Below the pieces are notes generated by a model. The model ran no database searches. It was not told where the DNA came from and saw only the letters and a program-made list of their open reading frames with translations. This document shows, one piece after another, positions 36,901-46,278 of a DNA stretch of 64,000 nucleotides. The position numbers were made by a program, and so were the translations under genes. Numbering within the stretch: the stretch's first letter is position 1; each line of letters starts with the position of its first letter. This DNA is from Burkholderia sp. PAMC 26561 (GTDB lineage: Bacteria; Pseudomonadota; Gammaproteobacteria; Burkholderiales; Burkholderiaceae), in contig NZ_CP014308.1 of assembly GCF_001557535.2 (NCBI RefSeq), positions 620,001 through 684,000 on the forward strand, written 5' to 3'.

Positions 36901-38121
36901 CTACTGCTGTCCGCGTTTTGAGCCTCGCTTACGCGCTGGCGTCGCGATATCGATCCCCATCGCTGACGCCAAGCCGCGCGATTCTCGCCACGCCGTCTTG
37001 ACGAACGGATCGGTTGCATCGTACTTCCCGTTGCCTACAGCCATAACCAAATTCTCGTCAGTGAGCGACAGAAGCGCGTTCTGCACCGCGCTCTGGGACA
37101 CCAGAGTGCCGACCTCGGCGGCGAGGACTTTGTTCGCCTCAGCCGAGTAAAGGCCACCAGCCGGAGCATCGCTCTGGCAGATGCGGTTGAAAACCGCGAT
37201 CGCGAGATCCCCTAGCCCTTCGACCCGCGTAATCTCAAGATCGGCGGCGGACTGACGCAGCGCCTGCACAATGATGGGGAGTTGCGTATCCGGTCCCAAG
37301 TCCGACGGGCTATCTCGAAGCGACACTAGAGCCTTGAGCAACTCCTCGGGCCGGCTGCCGAGTTGCTGAAACGCGTTGAGCGCAGCTGCGAGGGACGGTG
37401 ACCGCGCGCCCAGTTGCTCGTGCGTCTGAGCCAGTACGTGGGCTACGTAGTCCTCGCCGAGCAGCGGGAATGGCTGCGACACGGCGCCTTGAAACGCCTG
37501 ATTCCCGCGGATGACCATCTCTTGCACCTGCGCGCGATGCGAGCCCGTTCCAATGATGTACAACCGCCCCGGCATTTTAGGGCTTAGGTTCACTGCGTCG
37601 CGAGCGGCCTTCAACGCAAGCAGCAGTTCGTTCCCAGTCGCGCTACCGAGCGCATGCTGGATCTCGTCAATGATCAACACGACATTCGCGTGGGTTCTCT
37701 CAACGATTTCCGTGAACACTTTCGCCAAGGTCGGGCCGGACATCTTCCCGATCTGATCCAACTTGAAGCCGAATTTGAAGCCTGCAGCGCCCATGTCGAT
37801 CGACGAAACGCGTTTGAGATGCCGCAAGACGCGCTCAAACAGATCGGAAGCAGGCGTTTGGAGTTCTCCCACCGTTTGTTGGACCGCCATCGTCACCAGG
37901 TCCGCCGGATTTGCGAGCGCCTGGCTCCACAGGTCAGCGTACACAACAATCGCACCCTTCTTCTGTAGAGCGGGGATCAGGTCTTGGCGCACAAAGGTGG
38001 TCTTCCCGATACGACGCGGGCCGGAAAGGAACACGCCGGCCTGAAGCTGCGTATCAAGGCCGCGCGGATGGAGAATCTGCTGCGCCATCTCGTCGGCAAG
38101 TTGGGTGCGATGGTATGCCAT
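36901..38121 (-). CDS. AAA/STAND-type ATPase with winged-helix tail
   Basis: Walker A is GPRRIGKTTFVRQ (about 34-46), Walker B VVLIIDEIQHALG (about 146-158) and a sensor-like IIGTGSHRAQVQ follows. The C-terminal part (NKVLAAEVGTLVSQSAVQN then ALLSLTDENLVMAVGNGKYDATDPF) looks like a winged helix, as in archaeal-type AAA ATPases (PF01637-like) and STAND NTPases. Such proteins often serve in defence or toxin-antitoxin-like units. It stands alone here, with a strongly AT-rich upstream region of repeated octamers. The C-terminus is basic (ARKRGSKRGQQ). Confidence 0.75.
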   Translation of the reverse strand: MAYHRTQLADEMAQQILHPRGLDTQLQAGVFLSGPRRIGKTTFVRQDLIPALQKKGAIVVYADLWSQALANPADLVTMAVQQTVGELQTPASDLFERVLRHLKRVSSIDMGAAGFKFGFKLDQIGKMSGPTLAKVFTEIVERTHANVVLIIDEIQHALGSATGNELLLALKAARDAVNLSPKMPGRLYIIGTGSHRAQVQEMVIRGNQAFQGAVSQPFPLLGEDYVAHVLAQTHEQLGARSPSLAAALNAFQQLGSRPEELLKALVSLRDSPSDLGPDTQLPIIVQALRQSAADLEITRVEGLGDLAIAVFNRICQSDAPAGGLYSAEANKVLAAEVGTLVSQSAVQNALLSLTDENLVMAVGNGKYDATDPFVKTAWRESRGLASAMGIDIATPARKRGSKRGQQ

Positions 38122-38136
38122 GACCCGCTTATCCCA

Positions 38137-38174
38137 AATTATTTATCTGAAATAATTATCCATCTCAAATAATT
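38137..38174. promoter_or_regulatory. AT-rich repeated octamer upstream of the ATPase gene
   Basis: AATTATTT (38137-38144) and AAATAATT (38150-38157) form a perfect inverted repeat with a 5-base spacer, and AAATAATT recurs at 38167-38174, 17 bp from the other direct copy. Lying 16-53 bp before the ATG, it could be an autoregulatory operator or an H-NS-binding tract. Confidence 0.45.
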
Positions 38175-38394
38175 TTTAGTAAAGCAGTAATTTGTCTGAT
38201 TAAATAAGATTGGGCAGGCAACGCATGATTAGATTGACCAGCGTCCGCGTGTTCGCGACATTTGGCACTCGGCTCACCAGCCGTTCCATCAGTAATTTTC
38301 GGCCACGTGACGCGCTCAAGGAGAGATTGGAAATTCAGGTGTCCACGGTGGCGCTAATAAAGTACGGTGCGGTTCAGCACTTTTCCTTAACCAC

Positions 38395-38691
38395 TACCTG
38401 TCTGGAGCAGCATGGTCATCTGAACACTTCCCGCTCGCTCGCTTGGCGTTTCGCGCAAAGGACCAATTTCTGCAATCGATCGCTGCGCGTTCAGGTATTG
38501 GCCTTGCACTGATTCCCCACTACATTGGACGCAGCGATCCGGCGTTAAGAATCTGCGATCTGGGATCATGCCCACCGAGCAGAGATGTGTATCAAGTAAC
38601 CCGCCGCCGTGATAGGAACGACGCTACTATCCGGCTTGTCGCCGAGGAGATAGTCGGGATATTTGAGCAGGCCCGCGACCTGTTTCTTTGA
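38395..38691 (+). pseudogene. LysR-family regulator C-terminal fragment
   Basis: The frame reads PLARLAFRAKDQFLQSIAAR then SGIGLALIPHYIGRSDPALR and ends IVGIFEQARDLFL. SGIGLALIPHYIG and the closing helix are typical of the LysR substrate-binding domain. There is no N-terminal helix-turn-helix, so this is only the last third of a regulator. Confidence 0.65.
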
Positions 38692-39434
38692 AAATCTGCG
38701 GTCGTATAGAGGTTTCCGAGTTTAATTTGGTCATCGGCAGTTCGAACTGCAACTGACGCCCATTAAGGGTAGCTACTCCAACGCGCTTTAATGAACATCG
38801 CCACAGCAACGGCAAGACACGAGCACGATGCGTGCGGTAGCGCCGTCGCCATTGAGTTAGAGGTAAGAATCACACCCGCATGTTTGGTCCCGGGGGACTG
38901 ACGCGCGTAAGCGCAAGTGCGGATGTTAAGCTAACCAAGCGCACATTAGGTGTCTTGTATGCCCCTCAGTTGTTCATCGTCAGATGCACGCCCAATCCGA
39001 GGGGAAACGTTGAAATGCCACTGTGTTCAATAGTGTCATCGTTGCTCACGACGTTAAATAAAACTTAGAGACGTCCGGGAATCTGAGTTAAAAGTCAGCA
39101 AGCAGCCTAGGACGGGCACCGAACACTTCCCGCGGAGTTCGATGCTTCGGTGGTTATTTCGCCATCCTGATGAGGAACGGGTAACGAATTTCCTATTTGG
39201 CCGGATTAATATGTCCGCAAATGGGACGGAAACGATGGACCGCCATCGACTCATCCCACGCTTAGCTTTCGGCTGCGTGACCCTTGCATTGCGTCTGGGA
39301 AGTCACTTCAACGAAAGTCATCGATTGCCGACACTCAGTCACTGATCAGTGTTCGGTCGCGCGATATACTCAATCGAAGTATGGAAACAGGTTTTCGATA
39401 ATTCGCACGACAATTGCACAACCGCGTGACTGGC
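38692..39434. other. Non-coding gap behind sdhE
   Basis: About 740 bases without a credible gene. In the Burkholderia sdh clusters I know, gltA (citrate synthase) follows sdhE on the same strand; no trace of it is visible here in any frame. Confidence 0.6.
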
Positions 39435-39707
39435 TCAGGCTGAGCGCAGCATCTCCAGCACGCGAGTCATATCCGGCGAGGCCAGTTCGCCATCCGGTTC
39501 CTTGCGTGCCAGCAGCAAGTCCATCAGGTCGTTGTCGCTCAGTTCCAGCAGTTGCGTCAGCACGCCGACGTCCGTGTCACTGAGGTCATGCTCATATCGG
39601 CTGAAAAAACGTTCGAAGATCAGATCGTTTTCCAGCAGACCGCGCCGCGCCCGCCACCTAAGGCGTGCACGACGTAGAGGGTCGGACTGATGCCCGGAGT
39701 CATTCAT
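39435..39707 (-). CDS. sdhE: SdhE, succinate dehydrogenase flavinylation factor
   Basis: The 90-residue protein has the family motif RGxxE in RARRGLLENDLIFERFF (about 20-34), which contacts SdhA while FAD is attached covalently. The rest is the expected helical bundle (VGVLTQLLELSDNDLMDLLL). It ends the cluster sdhC-D-A-B-E, starting 14 bases after the sdhB stop. Confidence 0.92.
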   Translation of the reverse strand: MNDSGHQSDPLRRARLRWRARRGLLENDLIFERFFSRYEHDLSDTDVGVLTQLLELSDNDLMDLLLARKEPDGELASPDMTRVLEMLRSA

Positions 39708-39720
39708 GACACAGTCCCTA

Positions 39721-40425
39721 TCAGACAGCGCGGCGCACCATCAATTCCTTGATCTTGCCGATTGCCTTCGTGGGGTTCAGTCCCTTCGGGCACACATCCA
39801 CGCAATTCATGATCGTGTGGCAACGGAACAGACGGTACGGATCTTCCAGGTTGTCCAGACGTTCACCCGTCGCTTCGTCGCGGCTGTCCGCAATGAAACG
39901 ATAGGCTTGCAGCAAGCCCGCCGGACCCACGAACTTGTCCGGGTTCCACCAAAAGCTCGGGCACGAGGTGGAGCAGCTGGCGCACAGAATGCACTCGTAC
40001 AAGCCATCAAGCTCGTCGCGTTCTTCGGGCGTCTGCAGACGCTCCTTTTCCGGCGGCGGCGTGTCGTTGATCAGGTACGGCTTGATCGAATGATACTGGT
40101 TGAAGAATTGCGTGAAGTCGCAAATCAGGTCACGCACGACCGGCAGACCTGGCAGCGGGCGCAGCACGATCTTCTGCGGCAGGTCGTTCATGTTCTGCAG
40201 GCAGGCCAAGCCGTTCTTGCCGTTGATGTTCATGGCGTCCGAACCGCACACGCCTTCGCGGCACGAACGGCGGAACGACAGGGTTTCATCGACAGATTTC
40301 AGCTTCAGCAGCGCGTCCAGCAACATGCGCTCGTGCGAGTCGATTTCGATCTCGTACGTCTGCATGCGGGGCGCCGCATCCTTGTCCGGATCGTAGCGGT
40401 AGATTTCAAAAGTACGCTTTGCCAT
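39721..40425 (-). CDS. sdhB: Succinate dehydrogenase iron-sulfur subunit
   Basis: All three cluster sites are visible: the 2Fe-2S site [21 protein letters not shown], the 4Fe-4S site [12 protein letters not shown] and the 3Fe-4S site [17 protein letters not shown] (the last Cys of each set completed by neighbouring residues). It carries electrons from FAD in SdhA to ubiquinone at the membrane anchor. 234 residues is the usual length. It starts 15 bases after sdhA. Confidence 0.97.
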   Translation of the reverse strand: MAKRTFEIYRYDPDKDAAPRMQTYEIEIDSHERMLLDALLKLKSVDETLSFRRSCREGVCGSDAMNINGKNGLACLQNMNDLPQKIVLRPLPGLPVVRDLICDFTQFFNQYHSIKPYLINDTPPPEKERLQTPEERDELDGLYECILCASCSTSCPSFWWNPDKFVGPAGLLQAYRFIADSRDEATGERLDNLEDPYRLFRCHTIMNCVDVCPKGLNPTKAIGKIKELMVRRAV

Positions 40426-40440
40426 TTCGATTCCTTTGCC

Positions 40441-42219
40441 TTAGAAGGTCCGCGCTTTGGGCGGCACCGATTCGACCGTCAGCGGCGTCATGTGCACCGG
40501 CTTGTAGTCGAGCTTGTCGCCTTCGCTGAACCACAGCGTGTGCTTCATCCAGTTGTCGTCGTCGCGCGTTTCGAAGTTGCTGTGCGCATGCGCACCGCGG
40601 CTTTCCTTGCGCGCTTCCGCTGAAATCATGGTGGCGCGCGCCACTTCGATCAGGTTCGCGAGTTCGAGCGCTTCGACCTTCGCCGTGTTGAAGACCTTCG
40701 ACTTGTCCTTCAGATGCACGTGCTTCACGCGCTCGGACAGTTCCTTGATCTTGCCCACGCCTTCTTCCAGCAACGCGGACGTGCGGAACACACCAGCATG
40801 TGCCTGCATGGTCGCGCGGATATCGTTCGCGATGGCCTGCGTGTAATCGCCCGACGACGAGTTTTCCAGCACGGCGAGGCGTTCAAGCGCTGCGTCGGCT
40901 GCATCGGCCGGAAGGGGTTTGTGCTCCTTCATTTCCTTCGCGTGCTTGATGATGTGGTTGCCGGCCGCACGGCCAAACACCACGAGGTCGAGCAGCGAAT
41001 TCGTGCCGAGACGGTTCGCGCCGTGCACCGACACACACGAGCATTCGCCGACAGCGTAGAAGCCGTTGACCGGTTCTTCGTAGCCGCCCTTGAGCGTTCC
41101 GACCACCTGGCCGTGAATGTTCGTCGGAATGCCGCCCATCTGGTAATGGATGGTCGGTACAACCGGAATCGGTTCCTTGATGCAATCGACGTTCGCGAAC
41201 TTCATCGCGATTTCGCGGATCGACGGGAGACGCTTCATGATGGTCTCGGCGCCGATGTGCGAAAGGTCAAGCAACACGTGATCCTTGTTCGGACCCACGC
41301 CGCGGCCTTCCTTGATTTCCTGGTCCATCGAACGCGATACGAAGTCACGCGGCGCCAGGTCCTTCAAAGTCGGTGCATAGCGCTCCATGAAGCGTTCGCC
41401 GTCCGAGTTGCGCAGGATGCCGCCTTCGCCGCGCACGCCTTCGGTGATCAGCACGCCCGCGCCGGCCACGCCGGTCGGATGGAATTGCCAGAATTCCATG
41501 TCCTGCAAGGCGATGCCCGAACGCGCGGCCATGCCGAGTCCGTCGCCGGTATTGATGAACGCATTGGTCGATGCCGCGAAGATCCGGCCCGCGCCGCCCG
41601 TTGCGAACAACGTGGTCTTGCCTTCGAGGATGTGGACGTCGCCCGTTTCCATTTCCAGCGCGGTCACGCCGAGCACGTCGCCGTCGGCGTCGCGGATCAG
41701 GTCCAGCGCCATCCATTCAACGAAGAAGTGCGTCTTGGCCGCGACGTTCTGCTGATACAGCGTGTGCAGCAACGCATGGCCGGTACGGTCGGCCGCGGCG
41801 CATGCGCGCTGAACCGGCTTCTCGCCGTAGTTGGCCGTGTGGCCGCCGAACGGACGCTGGTAGATCGTGCCGTCGGCGTTGCGGTCGAACGGCATGCCCA
41901 TGTGTTCAAGTTCGTAGACAGCACCGGGGGCTTCGCGGCACATGAATTCGATCGCATCCTGGTCGCCGAGCCAGTCGGAGCCCTTGATGGTGTCGTAGAA
42001 GTGATAGTGCCAGTTGTCTTCGCTCATGTTGCCAAGCGACGCGCCAATCCCGCCTTGCGCGGCCACGGTATGCGAACGCGTGGGGAATACCTTGGACAGC
42101 ACCGCGACCGACAAACCCGCACGAGCGAGTTGCAGCGAAGCGCGCATGCCGGAACCACCTGCACCCACGATCACGACGTCGAAACGGCGACGCGGCAGGG
42201 ACGTTTTAATTGCAGCCAT
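40441..42219 (-). CDS. sdhA: Succinate dehydrogenase flavoprotein subunit
   Basis: The FAD-binding motif VIVGAGGSGMRASLQLARAG (about 15-34), the covalent FAD His in RSHTVAAQGGI, and active-site blocks (HPTGVAGAGVLITEGVRGEGG, CVSVHGANRLGTNSLLDLVVFG, HSNFETRDDDNWMKHTLW) are all intact. It oxidises succinate to fumarate in the TCA cycle. 592 residues is normal. The start lies 3 bases behind the sdhD stop. Confidence 0.98.
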   Translation of the reverse strand: MAAIKTSLPRRRFDVVIVGAGGSGMRASLQLARAGLSVAVLSKVFPTRSHTVAAQGGIGASLGNMSEDNWHYHFYDTIKGSDWLGDQDAIEFMCREAPGAVYELEHMGMPFDRNADGTIYQRPFGGHTANYGEKPVQRACAAADRTGHALLHTLYQQNVAAKTHFFVEWMALDLIRDADGDVLGVTALEMETGDVHILEGKTTLFATGGAGRIFAASTNAFINTGDGLGMAARSGIALQDMEFWQFHPTGVAGAGVLITEGVRGEGGILRNSDGERFMERYAPTLKDLAPRDFVSRSMDQEIKEGRGVGPNKDHVLLDLSHIGAETIMKRLPSIREIAMKFANVDCIKEPIPVVPTIHYQMGGIPTNIHGQVVGTLKGGYEEPVNGFYAVGECSCVSVHGANRLGTNSLLDLVVFGRAAGNHIIKHAKEMKEHKPLPADAADAALERLAVLENSSSGDYTQAIANDIRATMQAHAGVFRTSALLEEGVGKIKELSERVKHVHLKDKSKVFNTAKVEALELANLIEVARATMISAEARKESRGAHAHSNFETRDDDNWMKHTLWFSEGDKLDYKPVHMTPLTVESVPPKARTF

Positions 42220-42222
42220 TCT

Positions 42223-42597
42223 TTACACTCTCCAGAGAATCTGTGCCGCGTAGCCGATACAACCGACCAGCCAGAGGATCGTCGCCACTTGCAGGAGCAG
42301 ACGCAAGCCGACCGGCTTCACGTAGTCCATCCAGATGTCCCGAATGCCGACCCACGCGTGATAGAAGAGCGAGAGCAGGGCTACGAAGGTTGCAAGCTTC
42401 ATCCATTGCATGGCGAAGATCGACGCCCAGCCGTCATACGAAAAATCGCGTGCACCGAAAAACCAGAACAGCAGCACCAGCGTGTACAAAGCCATGACAA
42501 CGGCGGTAATGCGCTGCGCGAGCCAGTCACGCAGACCGTAATGCGCGCCCACTACAAGGCGCTTGGGACCGATTCGGTTGTTGTTATTCGCGGCCAT
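42223..42597 (-). CDS. sdhD: Succinate dehydrogenase membrane anchor subunit
   Basis: Three hydrophobic segments (ITAVVMALYTLVLLFWFFG, FVALLSLFYHAWVGI, LLLQVATILWLVGCIGYAAQI) and the anchor motif HAWVGIRDIWMDYV, which supplies the heme His and the quinone-site Asp/Tyr, identify SdhD. 124 residues is usual. The start sits 2 bases behind the sdhC stop. Confidence 0.95.
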   Translation of the reverse strand: MAANNNNRIGPKRLVVGAHYGLRDWLAQRITAVVMALYTLVLLFWFFGARDFSYDGWASIFAMQWMKLATFVALLSLFYHAWVGIRDIWMDYVKPVGLRLLLQVATILWLVGCIGYAAQILWRV

Positions 42598-42599
42598 TG

Positions 42600-43010
42600 T
42601 CAGAAGGCTCCGAAGAGTTTAAGCGCAACGACGATTGTCAGCAGGGTCGACACCGTCAGTACCACGATGGACGTCTGCTTGCCGCCTTCCTTGCTTACTG
42701 CACGGTGCGTATCGAGAAGGAGGAAACGGATGCCGGCGCAGAAGTGGAACAGGAAGGACCACGACAGCACGAGCACGACGAGCTTGACGAGAGGATTGGC
42801 GAGAAAGCCCTTGAATGCATCGAAACTGATTTCCGATGTCAGGCTTTGGTCCAGCAGATAAAGCAGAAACGGTAGCGCTACGAATAGAAGCAGACCACTG
42901 ATGCGGTGCAGAATCGAAACCTTTCCCGCTAGCGGCAAGCGGTAGGTTGCGAGCTGAGCAAGTCCGATGTTCCGGTACTCAGGCCTTGGTTTTTTTACAG
43001 CTTCAGCCAT
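42600..43010 (-). CDS. sdhC: Succinate dehydrogenase cytochrome b556 subunit
   Basis: The ATG at 43010 has AAGGGG 8 bases upstream and is preferred over 43052. The family motif HRISGLLLF (about 35-43) and the heme-binding region HFCAGIRFLLLDTH are clear, with three membrane helices. First gene of the sdhCDAB-sdhE operon; its promoter must lie in the 146 bases shared with the divergent LysR gene. Confidence 0.95.
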   Translation of the reverse strand: MAEAVKKPRPEYRNIGLAQLATYRLPLAGKVSILHRISGLLLFVALPFLLYLLDQSLTSEISFDAFKGFLANPLVKLVVLVLSWSFLFHFCAGIRFLLLDTHRAVSKEGGKQTSIVVLTVSTLLTIVVALKLFGAF

Positions 43011-43101
43011 GCTAGACCCCTTACTTGGACGAGACTGATCTATTAACCTCATCGCAGTGCGTGCTCAAATGAGTGGCAACAACCCATAGTGTCGCAACGG
43101 T

Positions 43102-43119
43102 GATATTCTGTCCAATATC
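43102..43119. promoter_or_regulatory. LysR-type regulator box between sdhC and lysR
   Basis: GATATT-CTGTCC-AATATC is a perfect 6-bp dyad with a 6-base spacer and holds a T-N11-A core (T at 43104, A at 43116), the standard form of a LysR-type recognition site. It lies 92 bp before sdhC and 38 bp before the regulator gene. Confidence 0.6.
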
Positions 43120-43156
43120 TATCATGTCTTCCTGAAATACCTTAAAAAGATATCGC

Positions 43157-44044
43157 ATGGAACTACGTCACATTCGGTATTTTTTGGCAGTTGCTGAAGA
43201 GAGCAATGTCACGCGTGCGGCCGAGCGGCTGGGCATCGGTCAGCCGCCACTTAGCACACAAATTCATGCTCTAGAGAAGGAGATTGGAACGAGGCTATTT
43301 CGCCGCACCGGGCATGGCGTGGTTTTGACCGACGCTGGCAACGCTTTTGCGACCGATGCGAAAAGGCTTCTACAAGACGCACGGCACGCTGTTGAGAAAG
43401 CGCAGAGCGCAGCTCGTGGAGAACTGGGACAACTTAACATTGGGTTCACAGGCTCGGCTGCCTTTAACCCAGTCGTATCGAAGTTAATTCAAACCTATCG
43501 ACAGTCATTCCCAGGCGTCAAGCTAACTCTCGCGGAGGGCAACACCGCCCAGCTTCTTGACCTTCTGCACGACGGCAGCGTCGATGTTGCTTTCGTCCGT
43601 TTGGGAGGCGAGTCACCAACCGGCGTTCAGTTAGATCATATTGCTACCGAAGCTATGAGGGTAGTTATTCCGAGCACACATCCACTAGCTAAAAAACGGC
43701 GGGTGGCGCTCTCGGACCTTTCGCAAGAGCCATTTGTTTTACTCCCGCGGGTAGTTAGTCCGACACTGCATGATGTCATCTTGGACGCGTGTCGTAACGC
43801 AGGGTTTGTTCCGCGCGAGGGGCAGCAGGCCCCACAATTGTCATCCGTAGTAAACCTCGTTGCGGCAGGATTCGGGGTCTCATTAGTACCTTCGTCTGTT
43901 TGTCAGATCCGAATTGATGGTATTGCATACGCCGATGTGCTTCCGCCAAACGTATCGATTCGCCTCGCATTGGCTTCACGTTCAGACGATAGCGACGTTA
44001 AAACAAATAACTTCGTCGCGATCGCCCGTGGGTCATCCGGCTGA
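43157..44044 (+). CDS. LysR-family transcriptional regulator
   Basis: The N-terminus MELRHIRYFLAVAEESNVTRA then AERLGIGQPPLSTQIHALEK is the winged helix-turn-helix of the CatR/BenM branch, and a substrate-binding domain follows (GQLNIGFTGSAAFNPVVSKL, VNLVAAGFGVSLVPSS). It is divergent from sdhCDABE with a T-N11-A dyad between, so it probably regulates that operon and itself. The effector, perhaps a C4-dicarboxylate or an aromatic acid, cannot be told from sequence. Confidence 0.9.
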   Translation: MELRHIRYFLAVAEESNVTRAAERLGIGQPPLSTQIHALEKEIGTRLFRRTGHGVVLTDAGNAFATDAKRLLQDARHAVEKAQSAARGELGQLNIGFTGSAAFNPVVSKLIQTYRQSFPGVKLTLAEGNTAQLLDLLHDGSVDVAFVRLGGESPTGVQLDHIATEAMRVVIPSTHPLAKKRRVALSDLSQEPFVLLPRVVSPTLHDVILDACRNAGFVPREGQQAPQLSSVVNLVAAGFGVSLVPSSVCQIRIDGIAYADVLPPNVSIRLALASRSDDSDVKTNNFVAIARGSSG

Positions 44045-44273
44045 CGAAACCTGGTCTGACTCCTTTCTCCCGACGCGAGTGTTTCGGAGCTTTTGATGTC
44101 GACAGATATTGGCGGGTCATGTTCAATGTGTCCCAGACGTGCATAGATGAACGGGCCACAGCATTGGCTTTCGCCGGCTTTATTATTGTTGGAAAGGAAG
44201 CGACTGTGCGAGTGGGAGCGCCAATCCCTTGCGCTAATCGCGACCCTTATGCCGCGCTCGGCGATAAAACGAA

Positions 44274-44636
44274 TTAGGCGGCTTGACTCTCTCGTGCGAT
44301 TCGTAAGACGACCGAGAGCCAGACCAACCAAGACGATTCAAAAGTTGAGATCAAAGATCGGCTACTGGTCTTCAGTAACGACGAAGGACGCCCGATCCTT
44401 GCCTGTGATGCGATGGGGTTCTCGTCCCAGGCCACTCCAGAACGCACCCGAATCTGGGTCATGATAGGAAGGGCCACTGTCAACGCGTCCCTTCCGTGTT
44501 TTATTTGTCGAAAACAAACCATCCACCTTGAATCGGCCCCGGCAATTTTTGCTTCGATCTCGGTAAGTGCTGATGCCGCAGCCACGTCAAGGGCCGCGGC
44601 TATCTGGTAATCGAGCTCTAACGCCCGAGCCAACAA
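44274..44636 (-). CDS. Conserved hypothetical protein
   Basis: This frame of about 120 residues starts at TTG (44636 or 44633). The sequence looks like real protein: LARALELDYQIAAALDVAAA, MVCFRQIKHGRDALTVALPI, then MTQIRVRSGVAWDENPIAS. I recall similar hypothetical proteins in Burkholderia but know no function. It has no signal or membrane segment. Confidence 0.55.
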   Translation of the reverse strand: MLARALELDYQIAAALDVAAASALTEIEAKIAGADSRWMVCFRQIKHGRDALTVALPIMTQIRVRSGVAWDENPIASQARIGRPSSLLKTSSRSLISTFESSWLVWLSVVLRIARESQAA

Positions 44637-44713
44637 TTCTTTGTAGTTCGAAGCCGTTCCTCTCTTTCTCTAAGATCGATTTCCGTACGGTAGCTACTCA
44701 TGCAGACTCAGGG

Positions 44714-44848
44714 CTATAGCGAGTGCTGAACTGCACGTGCCGAGCCGGATATATCATCCCCAACGCCTGCGATCGTATTACAGCCTGTCAAGGTAAGAAA
44801 AGCACCCAAGACCGATACAATTGCCAGAAGACGTCCGAATTTTCTCAT
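44714..44848 (-). CDS. Entericidin-like small lipoprotein
   Basis: GGAG lies 8 bases before the ATG at 44848. The 44-residue product has a lipoprotein signal (MRKFGRLLAIVSVLGAFLTL) with lipobox LTGC, then NTIAGVGDDISGSARAVQ, the usual pattern of the entericidin EcnA/EcnB family (C-NT-xGxGxD). These are membrane lipoproteins linked to stress and possibly to an antidote/toxin pair; only one member is present here. Confidence 0.85.
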   Translation of the reverse strand: MRKFGRLLAIVSVLGAFLTLTGCNTIAGVGDDISGSARAVQHSL

Positions 44849-45487
44849 TATCAAAACTCCATTGCGGCTTCCGGCCGCAGTACGGGGCGCGCGTGCGCCA
44901 TATTTCCGGTATCCAAATGCAACATAAACTCCGCGGAGCATGCAACGACCTTCCGCGCGGATCCACTCAAAAGGCTACCTTCGTTACCCATTTTTTCGCC
45001 TTAATTGCCATTTTACATACGGTATAGGTCCCATCTTAAATTTCGCCGGCGCCAACAATAATTGGCCTTTGCATCCACCGGTGATATTGCCAATGGCGCC
45101 GCTGTTTTGGTGGTATCGGCGCACGATTGCTGGCGACAGGTGGTTGCGCAACGCCATGTAAAGGTCTCGATCGCCACGATGGTGTGCTTAACGCAAATTT
45201 GCAATGTTCTGACGTTCGCAAATGGCTGACGCTGACGCCGGTCATGCAACGACCGGCGAAGCGAAAATTCGATGGCTACTGTCAAACGTCGCCTCACCGA
45301 TGTTTCCTCCTGGACCTCGCAACCAAATTTCGTGAGCTATTTATCAGCCCATCGATTTGTTCTAAAGGTGCGAGGGCGCAAATAGCTGAGCCGCTTTCGC
45401 CGAAATTTTTATGGCTTCACGCGGACGACACCACTTGCGTTTGTAAAAGTCGGCCCCATGTGATTTTTCCAAACATCCGGAGGTGTT
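44849..45487. other. Intergenic, no gene seen
   Basis: About 640 bases upstream of both the entericidin-like gene and the glycine-zipper gene. Short frames on both strands have irregular composition and I support none of them. Confidence 0.5.
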
Positions 45488-45757
45488 ATGCGCGTTACGA
45501 AGGTCTTGATTTTTTCACTCCTGACATGCTTAGGAGTTGCCCAAGCCAATGCCGCGGGTTGCCTTAAAGGCGCGGCCGTCGGGGGTGTGGGGGGCCACTT
45601 TGTCGGCAGCGGTCATGCGGTGCTCGGCGCAGCCGGTGGCTGTATAGTGGGCCACCACATGGCTAGCAAAAAAGCAAAAGAAGATGCGCAAGCCAAGGCG
45701 CAAGCCCAGCAGCAGACTCAGGCGCCGCAGCAACAGAGCCAGTCTAGTCCCCAGTAG
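45488..45757 (+). CDS. Small secreted glycine-zipper protein
   Basis: CCGGAGG lies 6 bases before the ATG. A signal peptide (ending GVAQANA-AG) precedes a glycine zipper (GAAVGGVGGHFVGSGHAVLGAAGG, spacing GxxxG), which can insert into membranes, and then a Lys/Ala/Gln-rich tail (AKAQAQQQTQAPQQQSQ). Two Cys of the mature part may pair. Probable periplasmic or outer-membrane protein of unknown role. Confidence 0.75.
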   Translation: MRVTKVLIFSLLTCLGVAQANAAGCLKGAAVGGVGGHFVGSGHAVLGAAGGCIVGHHMASKKAKEDAQAKAQAQQQTQAPQQQSQSSPQ

Positions 45758-45839
45758 CTGCTTCCGTGCTAAGTCCTGGTCGCCACAAGGCGCCAGGCAA
45801 GTTACAACCGATGCTGCACAAGCGAAGGCGCTCGGGCAC

Positions 45840-46130
45840 TTATGTAAGCTGAGTAGCTTGCAACGTCCACAGCAGTATGTGTGGTTGTGTCCCACGGACT
45901 TTGGATAGCCCCGAGCGTGGCATAAGCACAAAAGTCGACCGGTTTGCGATGCAGAAGACAGCGAGGTCCGCTTCGAAGCGAAACGTCAATGTACTCCCAA
46001 CGCAACGATCACCGAACTTACTATTGCAGCGCCGTCTGCTGAACACTCGAGTTCAAGATCCACCCCGTTGGGCAGGTAAGCAGTCGGCCGTGCCGCTTGT
46101 GCCGACGGTCGCGGCACGCAGGATGATTCT
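45840..46130 (-). pseudogene. IS66-family tnpA/tnpB relic
   Basis: On the minus strand one frame reads AYLPNGVDLELECSADGAAI then VSSVIVALGVH and a stop, which is the C-terminus of an IS66 TnpA (compare VRLSNGVELELGSS in the intact copy). Directly after come TFRFEADLAVF and, in the next frame, HRKPVDF, matching the start of TnpB (FRFDEKLKVYLHRDPVDF). Frames are broken and the rest is lost: an old IS66 fragment. Confidence 0.6.
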
Positions 46131-46278
46131 GCACTGGTAGCCCGCTGTGATGCCGGCAAGCCCACAATGACGACCGGTGTCGCCGCATAGCCCGCAACGG
46201 CTGACTTGCGATTATCACAGCTTGGAACAACGTGTTTCCAGCGAACGGCTAACGCGACTTTTCAATGCGTGGTGCTCA

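Noticed and set aside
40714..42861. A 715-codon plus-strand frame opposite sdhA-sdhC
   Set aside because: It is antisense to clearly identified sdh genes and rich in His, Arg and Val, as expected for a shadow of high-GC codons.
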